Shown here one piece after another: positions 8,437 to 19,578 of a stretch of DNA of 64,000 bases. The notes below the pieces were generated by a model, which did not search any database, was not told the DNA's origin, and saw only the letters and a list, made by a program, of their open reading frames with translations. Source of the stretch: Polytrichum commune (Eukaryota > Streptophyta > Polytrichopsida > Polytrichales > Polytrichaceae); NCBI GenBank assembly GCA_950295325.1, contig OX485805.1, positions 8,742,501 to 8,806,500 of the forward strand, given 5' to 3'. Position numbers and translations under genes: made by a program. Every line of letters starts with the position of its first letter. Within the stretch, counting starts at the first letter, position 1.

Positions 8437-11182
8437 TGGTGGACCACTCAAAGGGTTCACAGTTCACAATCTTCAAGGAGTGGCTGGGAGTCAACCGTCT
8501 TCGCCTATCTTCAGCTAGGCATAAGGACAAGACCACCAACCTCTTCCAGGTTGTACTACTTGTTCGTGCCACCAAAACAATTGGATCCGACCTTGATAAG
8601 CGGCCGCGGCACTTGTCATTTCGACTTCGCGATGCCAATGAGCTCAAGGCTCTTGGCATTGAGCTCGACATGGATGATGTGATCATGAATTATACCGCAA
8701 CTCCTCTCATGGACGGCTCCAAAGCTTGGCGTGGTCCCCGTGAGAAAGATATTGCTTTCATGTCCTCCTTGATAATGGCCACTACGGACATTGGACAGGT
8801 TGTGGTGGACGTTAATGCGGGCGTTGGTATGTCCTAATTCCTAGTTGAGAACCTCTAAAAACTTGGAAATTTGGCTATATGAACTAGTTGGTTGACTTAA
8901 ATCTGGCCTTAGATGTTAGAGGTCTGAGATGTTGAATTTGTGGCTCACTGAGTAAGGGGGCTGTATGAAATGTGGCCTTAGTTAGGCCTTGAATGAGGTC
9001 TGATGGGTTGATTTTGTGGGTAACTGAGTAAGGGGGCTGACTTAAATGTGGCTTAGTTAGGTCTTGAATTAGGCTCAAAGTGTTGTTTTTCTGGCTAACT
9101 GAGTAAGGGGCAGACTGAAATGTGGCTTAGTTAGGTCTTCCATTAGGCTCAAAGTGTTGTTTTTGTGGCTAACTGAGTAAGGATGCTGACTTAAATATGG
9201 CTTACTTAGCTCTTCAATAAGGCTCAAAGTGTTGATTTTGTGGCTAACTGAGTAAGGGGGCTGACTTAAATGTGGCTTAGTTAGGTCTTGAATTAGGCTC
9301 AAAGTGTTGTTTTTCTAGCTAACTGAGTAAGGGGCAGACTGAAATGTGGCCTTAGTTAGTTCTTTGGGATTCTAATTTCTGGCCATATGGTTTAGGAGTG
9401 CATGTTTGTGAGGTCTCAGGTTAGGCCTTAAGGGCATAGTCGGATCCGATAAAGCATCCCAGACCAACTTCAGAACCTCTAACAACTTAGAAATTTGTGT
9501 ACATGAACTAGTGGATTGACTGAAATGTGGCCTTAATGTGGCCTTCAATTAGGCTCAAGATGTTGATTGTGTGGCTAACTGTGTAAGGGGCTGACTGGAA
9601 TGTGGCTTAGTTAGGTCTTTAATGAGGCTCAAATTGTTGATTTTGTGGCTAACTGAGTAAGGGGCTGACTGAAATGTGGCCTTACTTGGTTCTTGAATTA
9701 GGCTCACAGTGTTGATTTTGTGGCTATCTGTGTTAGGGGCTGACTGAAATGTGGCCTTAGTTAGGCCTTCAATTAGGCTCAAAATGTTGATTTTGTGGCT
9801 AACAGAGTAAGGGGCTGACTGGAATATGGCTTAGTTAGGTCTTTAATGAGGCTCAAATTGTTGATTTTGTGGCTAACTGAGTAAGGGGCTGACTGAAATG
9901 TGGCCTTAGTTGGTTCTTGAATTAGGCTCACAGTGTTGATTTTGTGGCTATCTGTGTTAGGGGCTGACTGAAATGTAGCCTTCGTTAGGCCTTCAATTAG
10001 GCTCGCAGTGTTGATTTTGTGGCTATCTGTGTAAGGGGCTGACTTTGATGTGGCTTAGTTAGGTCTTTAATGAGGCTCAAAGTGTTGATTTTGTGGCTAA
10101 CTGAGTAAGGGGGTTGACTTAAATGTGGCTTAGTTAGGTCTTGAATTAGGCTCAAAGTGTTCATTTTGTGGGTAACTGAGTAAGGGGGCAGACTTAAATG
10201 TGACCTTAGTTAGGCCTTAAATGAGGTCTGATGGGTTGATTTTGTGGGTAACTGAGTAAGGGGGCTGACTTAAATGTAGCCTTAGTTAGGTCTTGAATTA
10301 GGCTCAAAGTGTTGATTTTGTGGCTACCTGAGTAAGGGGGCTGTATGAAATGTGGCCTTAGTTAGGCCTTGAATGAGGTCTGATGGGTTGATTTTGTGGG
10401 TAACTGAGTAAGGGGGCTGACTTAAATGTGGCTTAGTTAGGTCTTGAATTAGGCTCAAAGTGTTGATTTTGTGGCTAACTGAGTAAGGGGGCTGTCTGAA
10501 ATGTGGCCTTAGTCAGGCCTTGAATGAGGTCTGAAATGTTGATTTTGTGGGTAACTGAGTAAGGGGGCTGACTGAAATGTGGCTTACTCCGCAACAGGGA
10601 CTTGTATCCATGCATGCAGGCAGCTTGGGCGCCATGTTGTTGCTCTTGAGGAGGACGAGGACACCTTCAACCGTGTCCTTAAGCCACTCAAGAGTGTTCA
10701 GCCTGCAGTGAAGGCTCCATCCATTGTTGTTGCTCCCACGCAGGCTACACAAGGCACGCAGAAGAGGCAGCCGGCCTTGAAGCGATCGAGGCCAGAGCCC
10801 TCGCAGTAAGTGAGTATGATGACCTTCTTCGCTTATTTTCCTTGTCCATTCGACTTTTACACTTTCCATCCTCTTTCTTACAATTTTCGTGTTTTTTTTT
10901 AGACTTGGCGTTGGTGCGGATGTGTTGGGTACTCCCACCATGGGTTTCACATTGCCTATCTATGCCCATGATATGGCGATGGTACTAACGGCACAACCTT
11001 CTCCTACCGAAGCTAGTACTCCGTCTCCGGGTTATGACCCCCGTGCCTTAGACTTCTTCGACCTTTCCGCGGAGGTGGATAATGAGTGCCATAGCTTAGA
11101 TTCCACTTCAGATGAGGGCGGCCATGAGGGTAGTATCTTTGGAAGTAGGGAATCTAGTAGTGACGACCTCATTGTTGAGTGA
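8437..11182 (+). CDS. DNA-methylase-like C-terminal exons (SAM-binding motif)
   Basis: Three exons splice in frame: 8437-8826 (after a CAGAG acceptor), 10598-10805 and 10903-11182, ending in TGA. Joining the first two gives VVVDVNAGVG|TCIHACRQLGRHVVALEED. This matches motif I (D-x-x-x-G-x-G) plus the following helix and acidic loop of N4/N6 amino-DNA methylases. Upstream come IFKEWLGVNRLR and WRGPREKDIAFMSSLI, as expected for the region before motif I in beta-class enzymes. In that class the catalytic DPPW/Y motif IV lies further N-terminal. I could not find it here or in 5741-8436, so activity is doubtful unless an exon was missed. After the motif comes a proline/alanine linker, then an acidic serine-rich tail. 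It is probably the 3' part of the gene starting at 3246. ParB-like plus methylase fusions are known from bacterial plasmids and phages. Confidence 0.6.
8838..10590. repeat. Minisatellite filling an intron, about 75-bp unit, about 20 copies
   Basis: Degenerate tandem units built on GTGGCTAACTGAGTAAGGGG, CTGAAATGTGGCCTTAG and AATTAGGCTCAAAGTG. The array lies wholly between the donor GTATGT (8827) and the acceptor GCAACAG (ending 10597). Two unit variants (TTAGGCTCAAAGTG and TGAGGTCTGATGGG) alternate in blocks, which suggests segmental duplication within the array. Minus-strand frames here are repeat artefacts. Confidence 0.85.
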
Positions 11183-11579
11183 TTTTGGGTTTGATTGATT
11201 TGTTGGTTTGATTTATTGGTATATGGATTTATAAAGTGTGGTGTGGATTTCAATATTCCAATTATCTCATTGAATGCATCTTTTCGTTGTTCCCGCATTG
11301 CATTCTTCATTTTTGATCACCATCTATAATGTTCACCCTCAAATGTTCACCATCTATAAATGTTGAGCAATATACAAATCTTAACATGTCCTAACTATAA
11401 GCAATTGTGAAGAGTAATTCTGAGAGAATACCATACACAAAATTGCAAACCCAATCAAAACTTTATTCAATATCAAGTTTACAAATCATGTGTGAATTAT
11501 GAATGTACTTCAGTCGTTAACATTTATAGATTCAACTTTACAAAGAAGGGAACACCATTTTGTTAACAATTAACAAAAT

Positions 11580-11717
11580 GAGGGCGGCCATGAGGGTAGT
11601 ATCTTTGGAAGTAGGGAATCTAGTAGTGACGACCTCATGGTTGAGTGAATTTGGGTTTGATTGATTGGTATTTGGATTTATAAAGTGTGGTGTGGTTTTC
11701 AATATTCCAATTATCAA
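11580..11717 (+). pseudogene. Duplicated fragment of the methylase-like gene's 3' end
   Basis: This segment repeats 11113-11265 (tail codons GGHEGSIFGSRESSSDDL, the stop region and the downstream TTTGATTGATT sequence) with few differences and one short internal deletion. A second pair, 11490-11575 and 12470-12548, repeats the 3' flank (CAGTCGTTAACATTTATAGA...). The tail and flank were therefore duplicated as a block. Confidence 0.7.
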
Positions 11718-11754
11718 AAATGATATGAGGTGCACACCTGTATTACACAATGGT

Positions 11755-12172
11755 CTACATTGATGTTGATGACGTGGAGGACGAAGACATTCATGATGTT
11801 GTCAGTGTGGAGGAAGCCTTGGGGGTAGAGGAAGGCATACAGGTTGAGAACCTGGCAGGCGTAATTACTATCCTTGGTGATAGTGATGCAGATGAAGAAG
11901 GCAATCTTGATGATAATGGTTCTGGCTTGGTATTTGGTTTCCGGGGATGAGGTTGAGGTTGAGGTTGATGACGTGGAGGAGGAAGACATTGATGATGTTG
12001 TCAGTGTGGAGGAAGCCTTGGGGGTAGAGGAAGGCATACAGGTTGAGAACCTGCCAGGCGTAATTACTATCCTTGGTGATAGTGATGCAGATGAAGAAGG
12101 CAATCTTGATGATAATGGTTCTGGCTTCTATTATCGTTTCATACATTTTTTCAATGATTGCTTGCGATCTTA
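11755..12172 (+). pseudogene. Tandemly duplicated acidic coding fragment
   Basis: Two copies of a stretch of about 185 bp (11762-11946 and 11965-12140) encode an acidic peptide (DIDDVVSVEEALGVEEGIQ...VITILGDSDADEEGN). The copies are over 90 percent alike and lie in different frames, so they do not form one protein. No domain is recognised. They resemble the acidic tails of the nearby genes and may be leftovers of another copy. Confidence 0.4.
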
Positions 12173-13197
12173 GGCAGATGCTGGGTTGAATAAATGGTAA
12201 AGTACACTGCTAATGTTTGCTAATCCAGGTGGTAACTTAGATATCTGTTTTGAATTTTTTAGAATTCAGTTTATTGGTCATAAGGTTGTATTTGTGTTTG
12301 TTTGGGTAGGCTAGGTGTTTAGTTTTATTTGCAGACTCGTCGGTAGGAGAATATGTGCCAGTTGTGGGCATTTGTGAATGGGATTTATCATCTGTCTAGC
12401 CCCCTCCAAAAACAAGTCCGATACTTGACAACAGATCTTTCTAAATCTTATACTGTTTACCCTCATGTATTTATGAATGTATTTCAGTCGTTAACATTTA
12501 TAGAGTCAACTTCACAAAGAAGTGAACACCATTTTGTTAACAATTAACAGGTTTAACATTTATAGTGTGCAATATGTATGGAGTAGAATAAAGTAAGCAT
12601 TTGGAAATGGTTAACACTTATAGGTGTAACAGTAATAGAGGGTGGACCGTATGTGGAGATTTGTTTTCGCCAACCTCCTTTATGTCACGTTCAAATAGTA
12701 AATATTATTTAATTTACCGTATTATATAATATAGCACACCATTTCGGTAATTATAATTGTGACGTCATAGTGATGTAAGCCCTAATTTTGTATTTTATTT
12801 TAATATTTCTATGTTTCAAAAATCTATTAACTTTATGAATAGGGAAATGTTACTTTATTTCCACAGTAATAGAGTCCATAACTCTCCACATTTTCTAAAA
12901 ATAGTTCTTCCATTTTCCCTCAATCCCACGGTTATAGGTGCCTTTTCTCTCTCATATCATGTCTCAAATTGAGTTCTCCGCTCTTCGGTCTCTGCTCTTC
13001 GCTCTCCGCTCGCATACTAACTTTCCCCGAGTACTTAAAGCTCTCCCCCACATTGCAGAGCTCTTTTTTGCGGCAGACTCCAAGTGTGCGCTCCAGACAC
13101 CCGACGGAGGGCGCTCGACCCATTTTCTTGTGCGTGAACCGTACACTCATAGGTGTCAGACTGCCTTATTCCTCAAATACCGCCGCAAATACCGGAG
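12173..13197. other. Non-coding stretch before palindrome array C
   Basis: AT-rich to about 12900, then a GC-richer pyrimidine stretch (12930-13190, CTCTCTCATATCATG, CGCTCTTCGG) that may be the leader of the gene at 14605. No supported gene. Confidence 0.3.
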
Positions 13198-14480
13198 ACT
13201 TACGAACGCGCGTTCGTAAATCTAGAGTGCGCGCATGTGTGTAGGGATCAGATATATAGAGGTTGGTTGGATATTTACGAACGTGCGTTCGTAAATACCG
13301 CTTTGACATATATTATACATCCATAGATTTATAAACCCATAGATGATTCTGCAGTCAGACAATATGACAATGTTAACGAACGAGCGTTCGTAAATGCGAA
13401 TTTGGACGTCCGACATTCACTGGCAATGGGCAAGAGTCCACGAACGCGCGTTCGTAAACATTGAAAGCGCGGAGACGGAGTATGGTTCATCCTCAAATAA
13501 CAGTGGGGAGTTTACGAACGTGCGTTCGTAAGTGTCAACGCTTGTTTTCAACATGCGGAGACTCATGAATATAATGGGTAGGAATATGTATATAAAATAC
13601 TGGAGATTTACGAACGCGCGTTCGTAAATCTGGAGTGAGCGCATGTGTTTAGGGAACATATATATCGAGGTGGGTTGGATGTTTACGAACGTGCGTTCGT
13701 AAATACAGACTTGACGTATATTATACATCCAGAAATATATAGATCCATAGATGATTATGCAGTCAGACAATATGCCAATGTTAACGAACGAGCGTTCGTA
13801 AATGTGCATTTGGACGTCTGGCATTCACTGGTAATGGGCAATATTCCACGAACGCGCGTTCGTAAACATTGAAAACTCGGAGACGGAGGATGGTTCATCC
13901 TCAAATGACATTGGGTAGTTTACGAACGTCCGTTCGGAAGTGTCACCGCTTATTTTGAACATCCGGAGACTCAGGATTATAAGGGGAAGGAATATCTATA
14001 CGAGTTTGCAAACGGAAGTTCCTAAGTAGCATCGAGTTCACCAGATACACATATGACGTGCGAGAGTTCACGAACGGGCGTTCGTGACTTCCCCATGGAA
14101 GTCTCAGCGATGCATTCAGGACACCTCCCTGGGCATGCACACACTTATATATGTATTCACAACAAAATGTGAGACATAGATACGAACGTGCGGTCAAATA
14201 AATGCAAGGAATGTCTCTAGATCATGACTTCGGGATGTGGGAAACTGCTCCATTTGCCCCACATATAGAGAGTATGGGCGAGGGATGTGGATGGGGGGCA
14301 CATGGAAGAAGGCATTCATATGCGTCACTGACTCGGAAGTTTTGTGTACACATACAACAAGCATCCCTCCACAATGGATACGGTCCATGTTTTAGTTGAC
14401 ATACAGTATGACGGGGAACATTCGAACGCCCGTTCGTATATATGCCCAACTCAAACAGCATCGTGTCGATATGCAGACGA
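13198..14480. repeat. Palindrome array C upstream of the transposase-like gene
   Basis: At least twelve copies of a 20-22 bp palindrome with half-site TTTACGAACGC followed by its reverse complement. Good copies lie near 13200, 13273, 13373, 13436, 13509, 13607, 13680, 13780, 13847 and 13918. Weaker ones lie near 14063, 14175 and 14420. Central bases vary (CGCGCG, CGTGCG, CGAGCG) while the arms are kept. A block of about 408 bp carrying five palindromes is itself duplicated in tandem (13200-13540 and 13608-13945). The array ends about 125 bp before the ATG at 14605. Confidence 0.9.
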
Positions 14481-14604
14481 ACGTTTGGATATCCCCACTA
14501 TGACTTGTTCTGGATTGTGACTTAGGGAGACTAAACTCTTGCCGTCTTTGTGATTGACTTCGACTTGTGGTGATTCCATGTTCGCGTCTTGAGGTGGGTG
14601 GGCG

Positions 14605-17600
14605 ATGGATATGGGAGATAGTGCATTTGAGTTGTCGACGAATGCTTCATCGTCGGATACGGAATGTCGCCTCTCGTCGCCATCGGAGGATGATATTCGG
14701 TGGGTGAACGTCCTGGGTGTGTCTGGGGATTCATCCTCCCATGAGTCCTTGGAAGGGCAGGAACATTCCCAACATTCTGGGGATGGTAACGACGACATTC
14801 CATTGTGTGCCGGTTTCGGGAGGGAGCAGTGGGTGGACCTTGATGTTATTCTTGTGAACGAGGATGGTGTCCCCGTGGCAAATGGCATTTGTAGAAACTC
14901 CGATCCCCTTGAATGTATTGATGCCAACTCCCTTGGATTGGATGATGTTGGTGTTTGCATCTTGAATTCTTTGCTTCCATTGGAAGTCCCGTTGACTTGG
15001 AGATTTTCCTTGCGGCGATGGCCCCTGCGTCGAGTTCTCCATGAAGAAGTAAGCTTGTGGGATCATGGGCGACGGCACAAGCAAACGCAGTCAGCTTTGT
15101 TGGCCGCAAGACATCCTCGGAAAGGTCTGCGCAAATACGATTCTAGTCGCGTGTCTGGCAAACAAAAAGAACGTAGACGGGATTGCATACTTGGAGAGGA
15201 CTCTATCCATCAAGTGTCCACAAAGGATTGTTGCGCGAAGAAATGTTGCCAATTTTTTCCGCGGGAAAAAATTAGGTCCCTGCGTCAAGAGATGTGGCTT
15301 GCAGATTTTCGTATGAGGTCAGCAAAAAAACTTGAGGTCCACAGGAATTTGCACGTTGACACCCACGGCAATAAGGTGGTTACCCTTGAAAATGTGGAAG
15401 TGTGTTGCACTGCATGGTATTCCATCCATGCAGTCTCCAAGGCTGATTTTTATAGGTTTAGGAAGTATTCTTTGTTGGGTCGCCGTTCTCGATTTCATGG
15501 CAACTCAGGCACCAAGAAACCTAGGAAGGCTACACTCCAAGCGTCCGCGACACTCTCCACCATCATAGTGCCGTTGGCTGATGCAATGCCTCACAAGACG
15601 AAGACATTGTCGTCCGGGGAGAAAGTTGTTCAAATGGTGTTGCCCAAGGGCACAAAATGGAAGAACATCTTAACGGACATAAACGAAGTGGGTCGCAAAG
15701 CTAAATGTGGACACATTTCTTTGTCCAAGTTGAGTGTAATTAAAAACCAACAGTTTGCAGAGTACATTTTGAAAATACCCGGGGACAAGTTTGCCAAGTG
15801 TACGGCTTGTGAAAAATACAAAGGTCTTCGAGACGCCCATCCTATAGGCACAGAGTCCCATACTAGACACCAAAGAAAATACATTGAGCATGTCAACAAG
15901 CAGGATTACTACAAGAATCGTCAAGATTACTACAAGAATCGTGCACTATCGATAATGAGGCCTGCGGAGGTCCTTACTGTCATCCATGATAAAATGGACC
16001 ATGCCAAAACCGCGTGCCCTTGTTATACACGCAAAATAAAAGCTACAGATGGTCTCTTCAAGTTGCCCGTAGCTGTCACAGGTTCGTATGGAATCACAAA
16101 TGTGTTTGGAAGGATTTCCAATGTGTTTGGGTTTGTTTGGCATATGTCAAACTTCATCCGTCCGTTGAGTGGTTATCCCATATTTTTGTTGTTTATCCAT
16201 CGTTTTTTTTTCGCAGGTATGATCGCCCACGGCCATGGGGACGTTAAATATGCCCATTATGGTTTGGATTTTTACCCTGGCGATGCCAACCACATGGTTG
16301 GTTCATTTGCAAAACTCTTGCGCGATCTTGAGAAACCGCCGATTCACTCTTCCCGTGCCCTTTTTGATGGTTGTGGAACGACACCCCTTTATGAGGCAGT
16401 GCTTCAGGGGAAGGAGATTTGTATGTCGGCATTGCCGGAACTACCTACAGAACCCATTTGTGCAAAACCATTGCCTCCAACTCTCCATGTTCAACTTGAT
16501 AATTGTGCTAAAGACAACAAATGTCGATATGTGTTTTGTTTTTGGTCATTGCTTGTGGCAAAAGGCATATTCAAAGAGGTGTTTGTGTCTTTCTTGATGG
16601 TGGGACACACACACGACGACATTGATGCATCATTTGGACGTTGGAGCATGAAGTTGCATGAAGAGGATTTTCCCACCATACCGCTTCTCATGAAATCATA
16701 CATGGATTTGGACAATGTGCCCGTGATCCCGCACATGATTGAGGAAGTACCAAATTTCAAGGCCTTCATCAAGCCATATATGCTAAAGGGAGAGGACCGT
16801 TTGGTGGGACATACGAAAGCACAACAATTCCGCTTCTATATGATGGATGATGGTGTCCCGGCTATGCAGTTTAAGCTTTTGTGCACATCTCCTAATTGGT
16901 CTCCAGAGGATGGTATACTCGTGTGGCGTCAGAACGAGGATGGGAAATGTTTGCTTCCGGATGGGGATCCGAAGCCTTGCAAACCCGACCCCATGAAGAA
17001 TGGGCTGGAAATCATCAAAGGCATATCCGGATTCATTGAGTATTGGAAAGAGTTGTGTGAGGAAGACATACCAAACGTGTTAGGGATACTTATGAACCGT
17101 TGATCGTGTATTGGGATCGCATTCGCTCAGCCTTGATGACACTTGGTGGCGACACACGTATAACTTTGACACAAGGATTTTGGCCACAAAGTCGTTTGAC
17201 AGTTGTCGAGTCCGACACGATGTTCTTCGATAATGGAGAGGTCCGTGAAGAGTTTGCAATGGACGAGCATTACGTTGGTCCAGCGCGCAATCGGCCGGCA
17301 CCGTCGTTTCGTGTGGGTGTTGATTGCCATGAAGGGCATATGGTCCTCGTACGAGCAGGAGATGAGGAGCACCCCAAACCAATTTGGTTGGTGAAAGCAT
17401 TGTCTTCACCCAATTTTGTCCGAACTAGCCCCAACTTTCGTCAAATTGAAGTGGAATATTGCCGTCCTAGCACCAAAGACCAGAACGTTCTCCGGACCTA
17501 TTTAGGGTGGGACACCAAAAAGAATTTCAAGTGGACAGTGGACTCAGCATATGGACCGGTTTGGATAAACACGGATACAATACTTTGTGCTTGGAAACCG

Positions 17601-17741
17601 CGTAAGGGCTCTAAATCGGAAACAATGACCATCCCCCAAAAACATATAGATTTTGCCAAAGACAACCTGGCACGTATTGCAACTATGGAAAAAGAAGCCG
17701 AGAATGGATATGAAGCGGAATATGGAGACGGGGAAACATAA
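14605..17741 (+). CDS. Large transposase-like protein with VGHTHDDID motif (DUF7869-like)
   Basis: The frame starts MDMGDSAFELSTNASSS and is open for 832 codons, with a likely in-frame intron at 16082-16216 (G|GTTCGT...TCGCAG|GT). After an acidic N-terminus come a Cys-rich segment (CCAKKCCQFFP), a zinc-knuckle-like KCTACEKYK (about 15795) and MIAHGHGDVKYAHYG after the intron. QLDN (about 16490) and MVGHTHDDIDASFGRW (about 16598) follow. The last two fit an RNase-H-like DDE core and the family I know as DUF7869, often element-borne; I name it from memory. Near 17080 the frame shifts by one base: DTYEPLIVYWDRIR continues in the next frame to the TAA at 17741, adding about 210 residues with a PIWLVKAL chromatin-reader-like segment. 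Apart from that single break the gene looks young. A truncated relative starts at 42292, also behind a palindrome array. Confidence 0.7.
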
Positions 17742-18039
17742 CATAAGTTGGAATTAAATGGCTCAACATAGGGGGACTTTATAGATTTGGTATTATTGCA
17801 ATTATTATATAATGTATTTATAATATTCAAATTTATAAATACGTTTGGGATGTGCCATACAATCCCATAAGACCCTTATGTATGGGATGCGCATCCTAAA
17901 CTTTATAATGACATAATACTATTTGATTTTGGGATTCGATTGTTTTTTCCAAGTGTAGTGCATGTTTATATTATGATATGAAGACTTGCTATTTTTAGCC
18001 CTGCAAATATTCTTTGCGGACGAATTTGTAAACCGTCAT

Positions 18040-18142
18040 GTTCCCAAAGTTCCATATGTTCACAATATTGGCATCCCAAACTATGGGCGTATTTTATTTT
18101 GAGACTTTCCAAAGTCTCCGATTAACGAATATAGTGTTATCC
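18040..18142 (+). repeat. Terminal-like repeat shared by three places in the window
   Basis: The stretch ending GTCTCCGATTAACGAATATA followed by GTGTTA is found again, inverted, at 38209-38295 (about 85 bp alike) and as a match of about 30 bp at 45336-45365. It lies about 300-400 bp after the transposase-like gene and may be the 3' end of that element. Confidence 0.5.
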
Positions 18143-18810
18143 TCTAATTCTTGCCTCTTGTTCTGTATTCTATGGCATAGTTGATGAAGGACTGTTTGCT
18201 TTGTGAGGCATGATTATCATCTAATCGAATACTTCTTTGTCAAAAGAAGCATTGTTCAGGTTGCTAATTGCATGTATCTGTTTCTAAATTTCTCACTCTG
18301 CAGTTTTAGTTTAGTTTTTGGAAGGACCCCATGCACTTACTGCCACTTATTTCATTGTCTTTATTGTACACTTATATATGTGTCTCCGTTTACCAGTTTG
18401 AGTGATCAATGGGTTTCAGGAAAGGTTCTACTTTGGAGATAATGTGTTGCCTTGCTTTGAGAGTGGCATTCCATTGCTGAAGCAGATTATAGACGCACAA
18501 CAGAAAATGCTGTATTTACAGCTACTGGATGTTACATTGTGCAGGCCATTCAGCCCATGTCCTTTGATTGTTGTGAAATTGCCCAAGGAGCCCACAGCTT
18601 CTGAAGTGAAAGCTGCAAACCATGCACATGATACCTGATTGTACAAATCATTGTTATACATTTGGGGCTTATACCGGTAGTTCCTTAGATAACAACGAAG
18701 TGTAAATGAAGAGTAGTTGTTGTATGTTCTGAATAATATGTTCAGAACAATGATCAAATGAAATGAAATTATGGAATTATGGAATTATGTATTTACTTTT
18801 TCCTCCATTC

Positions 18811-18978
18811 TTGCAGGTCTGTATTCTCTGTAACGACTGTAGAAATAGTGGTGAAGTCGTGTTTCACATAGTAGGACAGAAGTGCCAAGGGTGTGGCTCA
18901 TACAACACCTGGTCTACTTGCCCACCTACCGTGGAAGTCCTACCTGGATTGGAGAGGAATTTGATCATCGAGGCGTGA
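18811..18978 (+). pseudogene. Last exon of a CHY/RING zinc-finger E3 ligase, isolated
   Basis: After a good acceptor (CCTCCATTCTTGCAG) the frame reads VCILCNDCRNSGEVVFHIVG, then QKCQGCGSYNTWSTCPP, and ends in TGA. The pattern LCNDC...FH..G.KC..C.SYNT is the C-terminal zinc ribbon of plant RCHY1/MIEL1-type E3 ubiquitin ligases. The CHY and RING parts were not found upstream, though 18402-18640 has an open frame of unknown origin. It therefore looks like a gene fragment left by duplication or capture by an element. Confidence 0.5.
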
Positions 18979-19578
18979 TCAAGGATGCTTTGCCAGTGAT
19001 CAGCAACCATGGCATCTTATGTGACCAACTAATTGCATCCTCAGATTGAACAATCTTGGCAAAACTATGTGCAGCTCCTATGTCAAGCCTTTCACGGTAA
19101 ACACTAAATGAGTGACAAAGGACAATTTGTATATCCGATCACCTGCTTAGAGACTAGGGTATCCACGGACAAGTAGGAAATCGTCTTGTTTCCTTTTGAA
19201 TTTTGGGCTTGTGCGTTTGTGTATTGGACATTCAGGATTGAATATCTTAATTTCAGCAAAATGGTCAAGAGCATAACATTGAATCCGAACATTCTCAACA
19301 AGTGCGAACTGCAATACCCATATGCACACTTCCAAACACAGTTTAATTGAGATTATTGCAGGCCATCTTATGATGTCTTGGATTGTATCAATCTTCCCTA
19401 TGTTAGTTGTGGGCCAGATTTCAATGCCAAGAACAAAAGTCAAACAATTCCATCTTGTTTTGTAGTTGTTTTGATGATTCTTTTCGTGTAAGCATCACTA
19501 CCTATTTCCCAAACAAACTCTCTGCTTTGCCAACTTCCTTGCGGACTTCTTCTCCCACCAGTAGTGGGCCTTTGGCCC

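Noticed and set aside
8884-9782. Minus-strand frames in the minisatellite intron
   Set aside because: Periodic peptides (MSLIQDLTKPHLSQ...) produced by the 75-bp repeat. The region is bounded by splice sites of the plus-strand gene.
14202-14461. Short frames on both strands just before the transposase-like ATG
   Set aside because: They overlap degenerate array C copies, have no domain and do not join the main frame by consensus splice sites.
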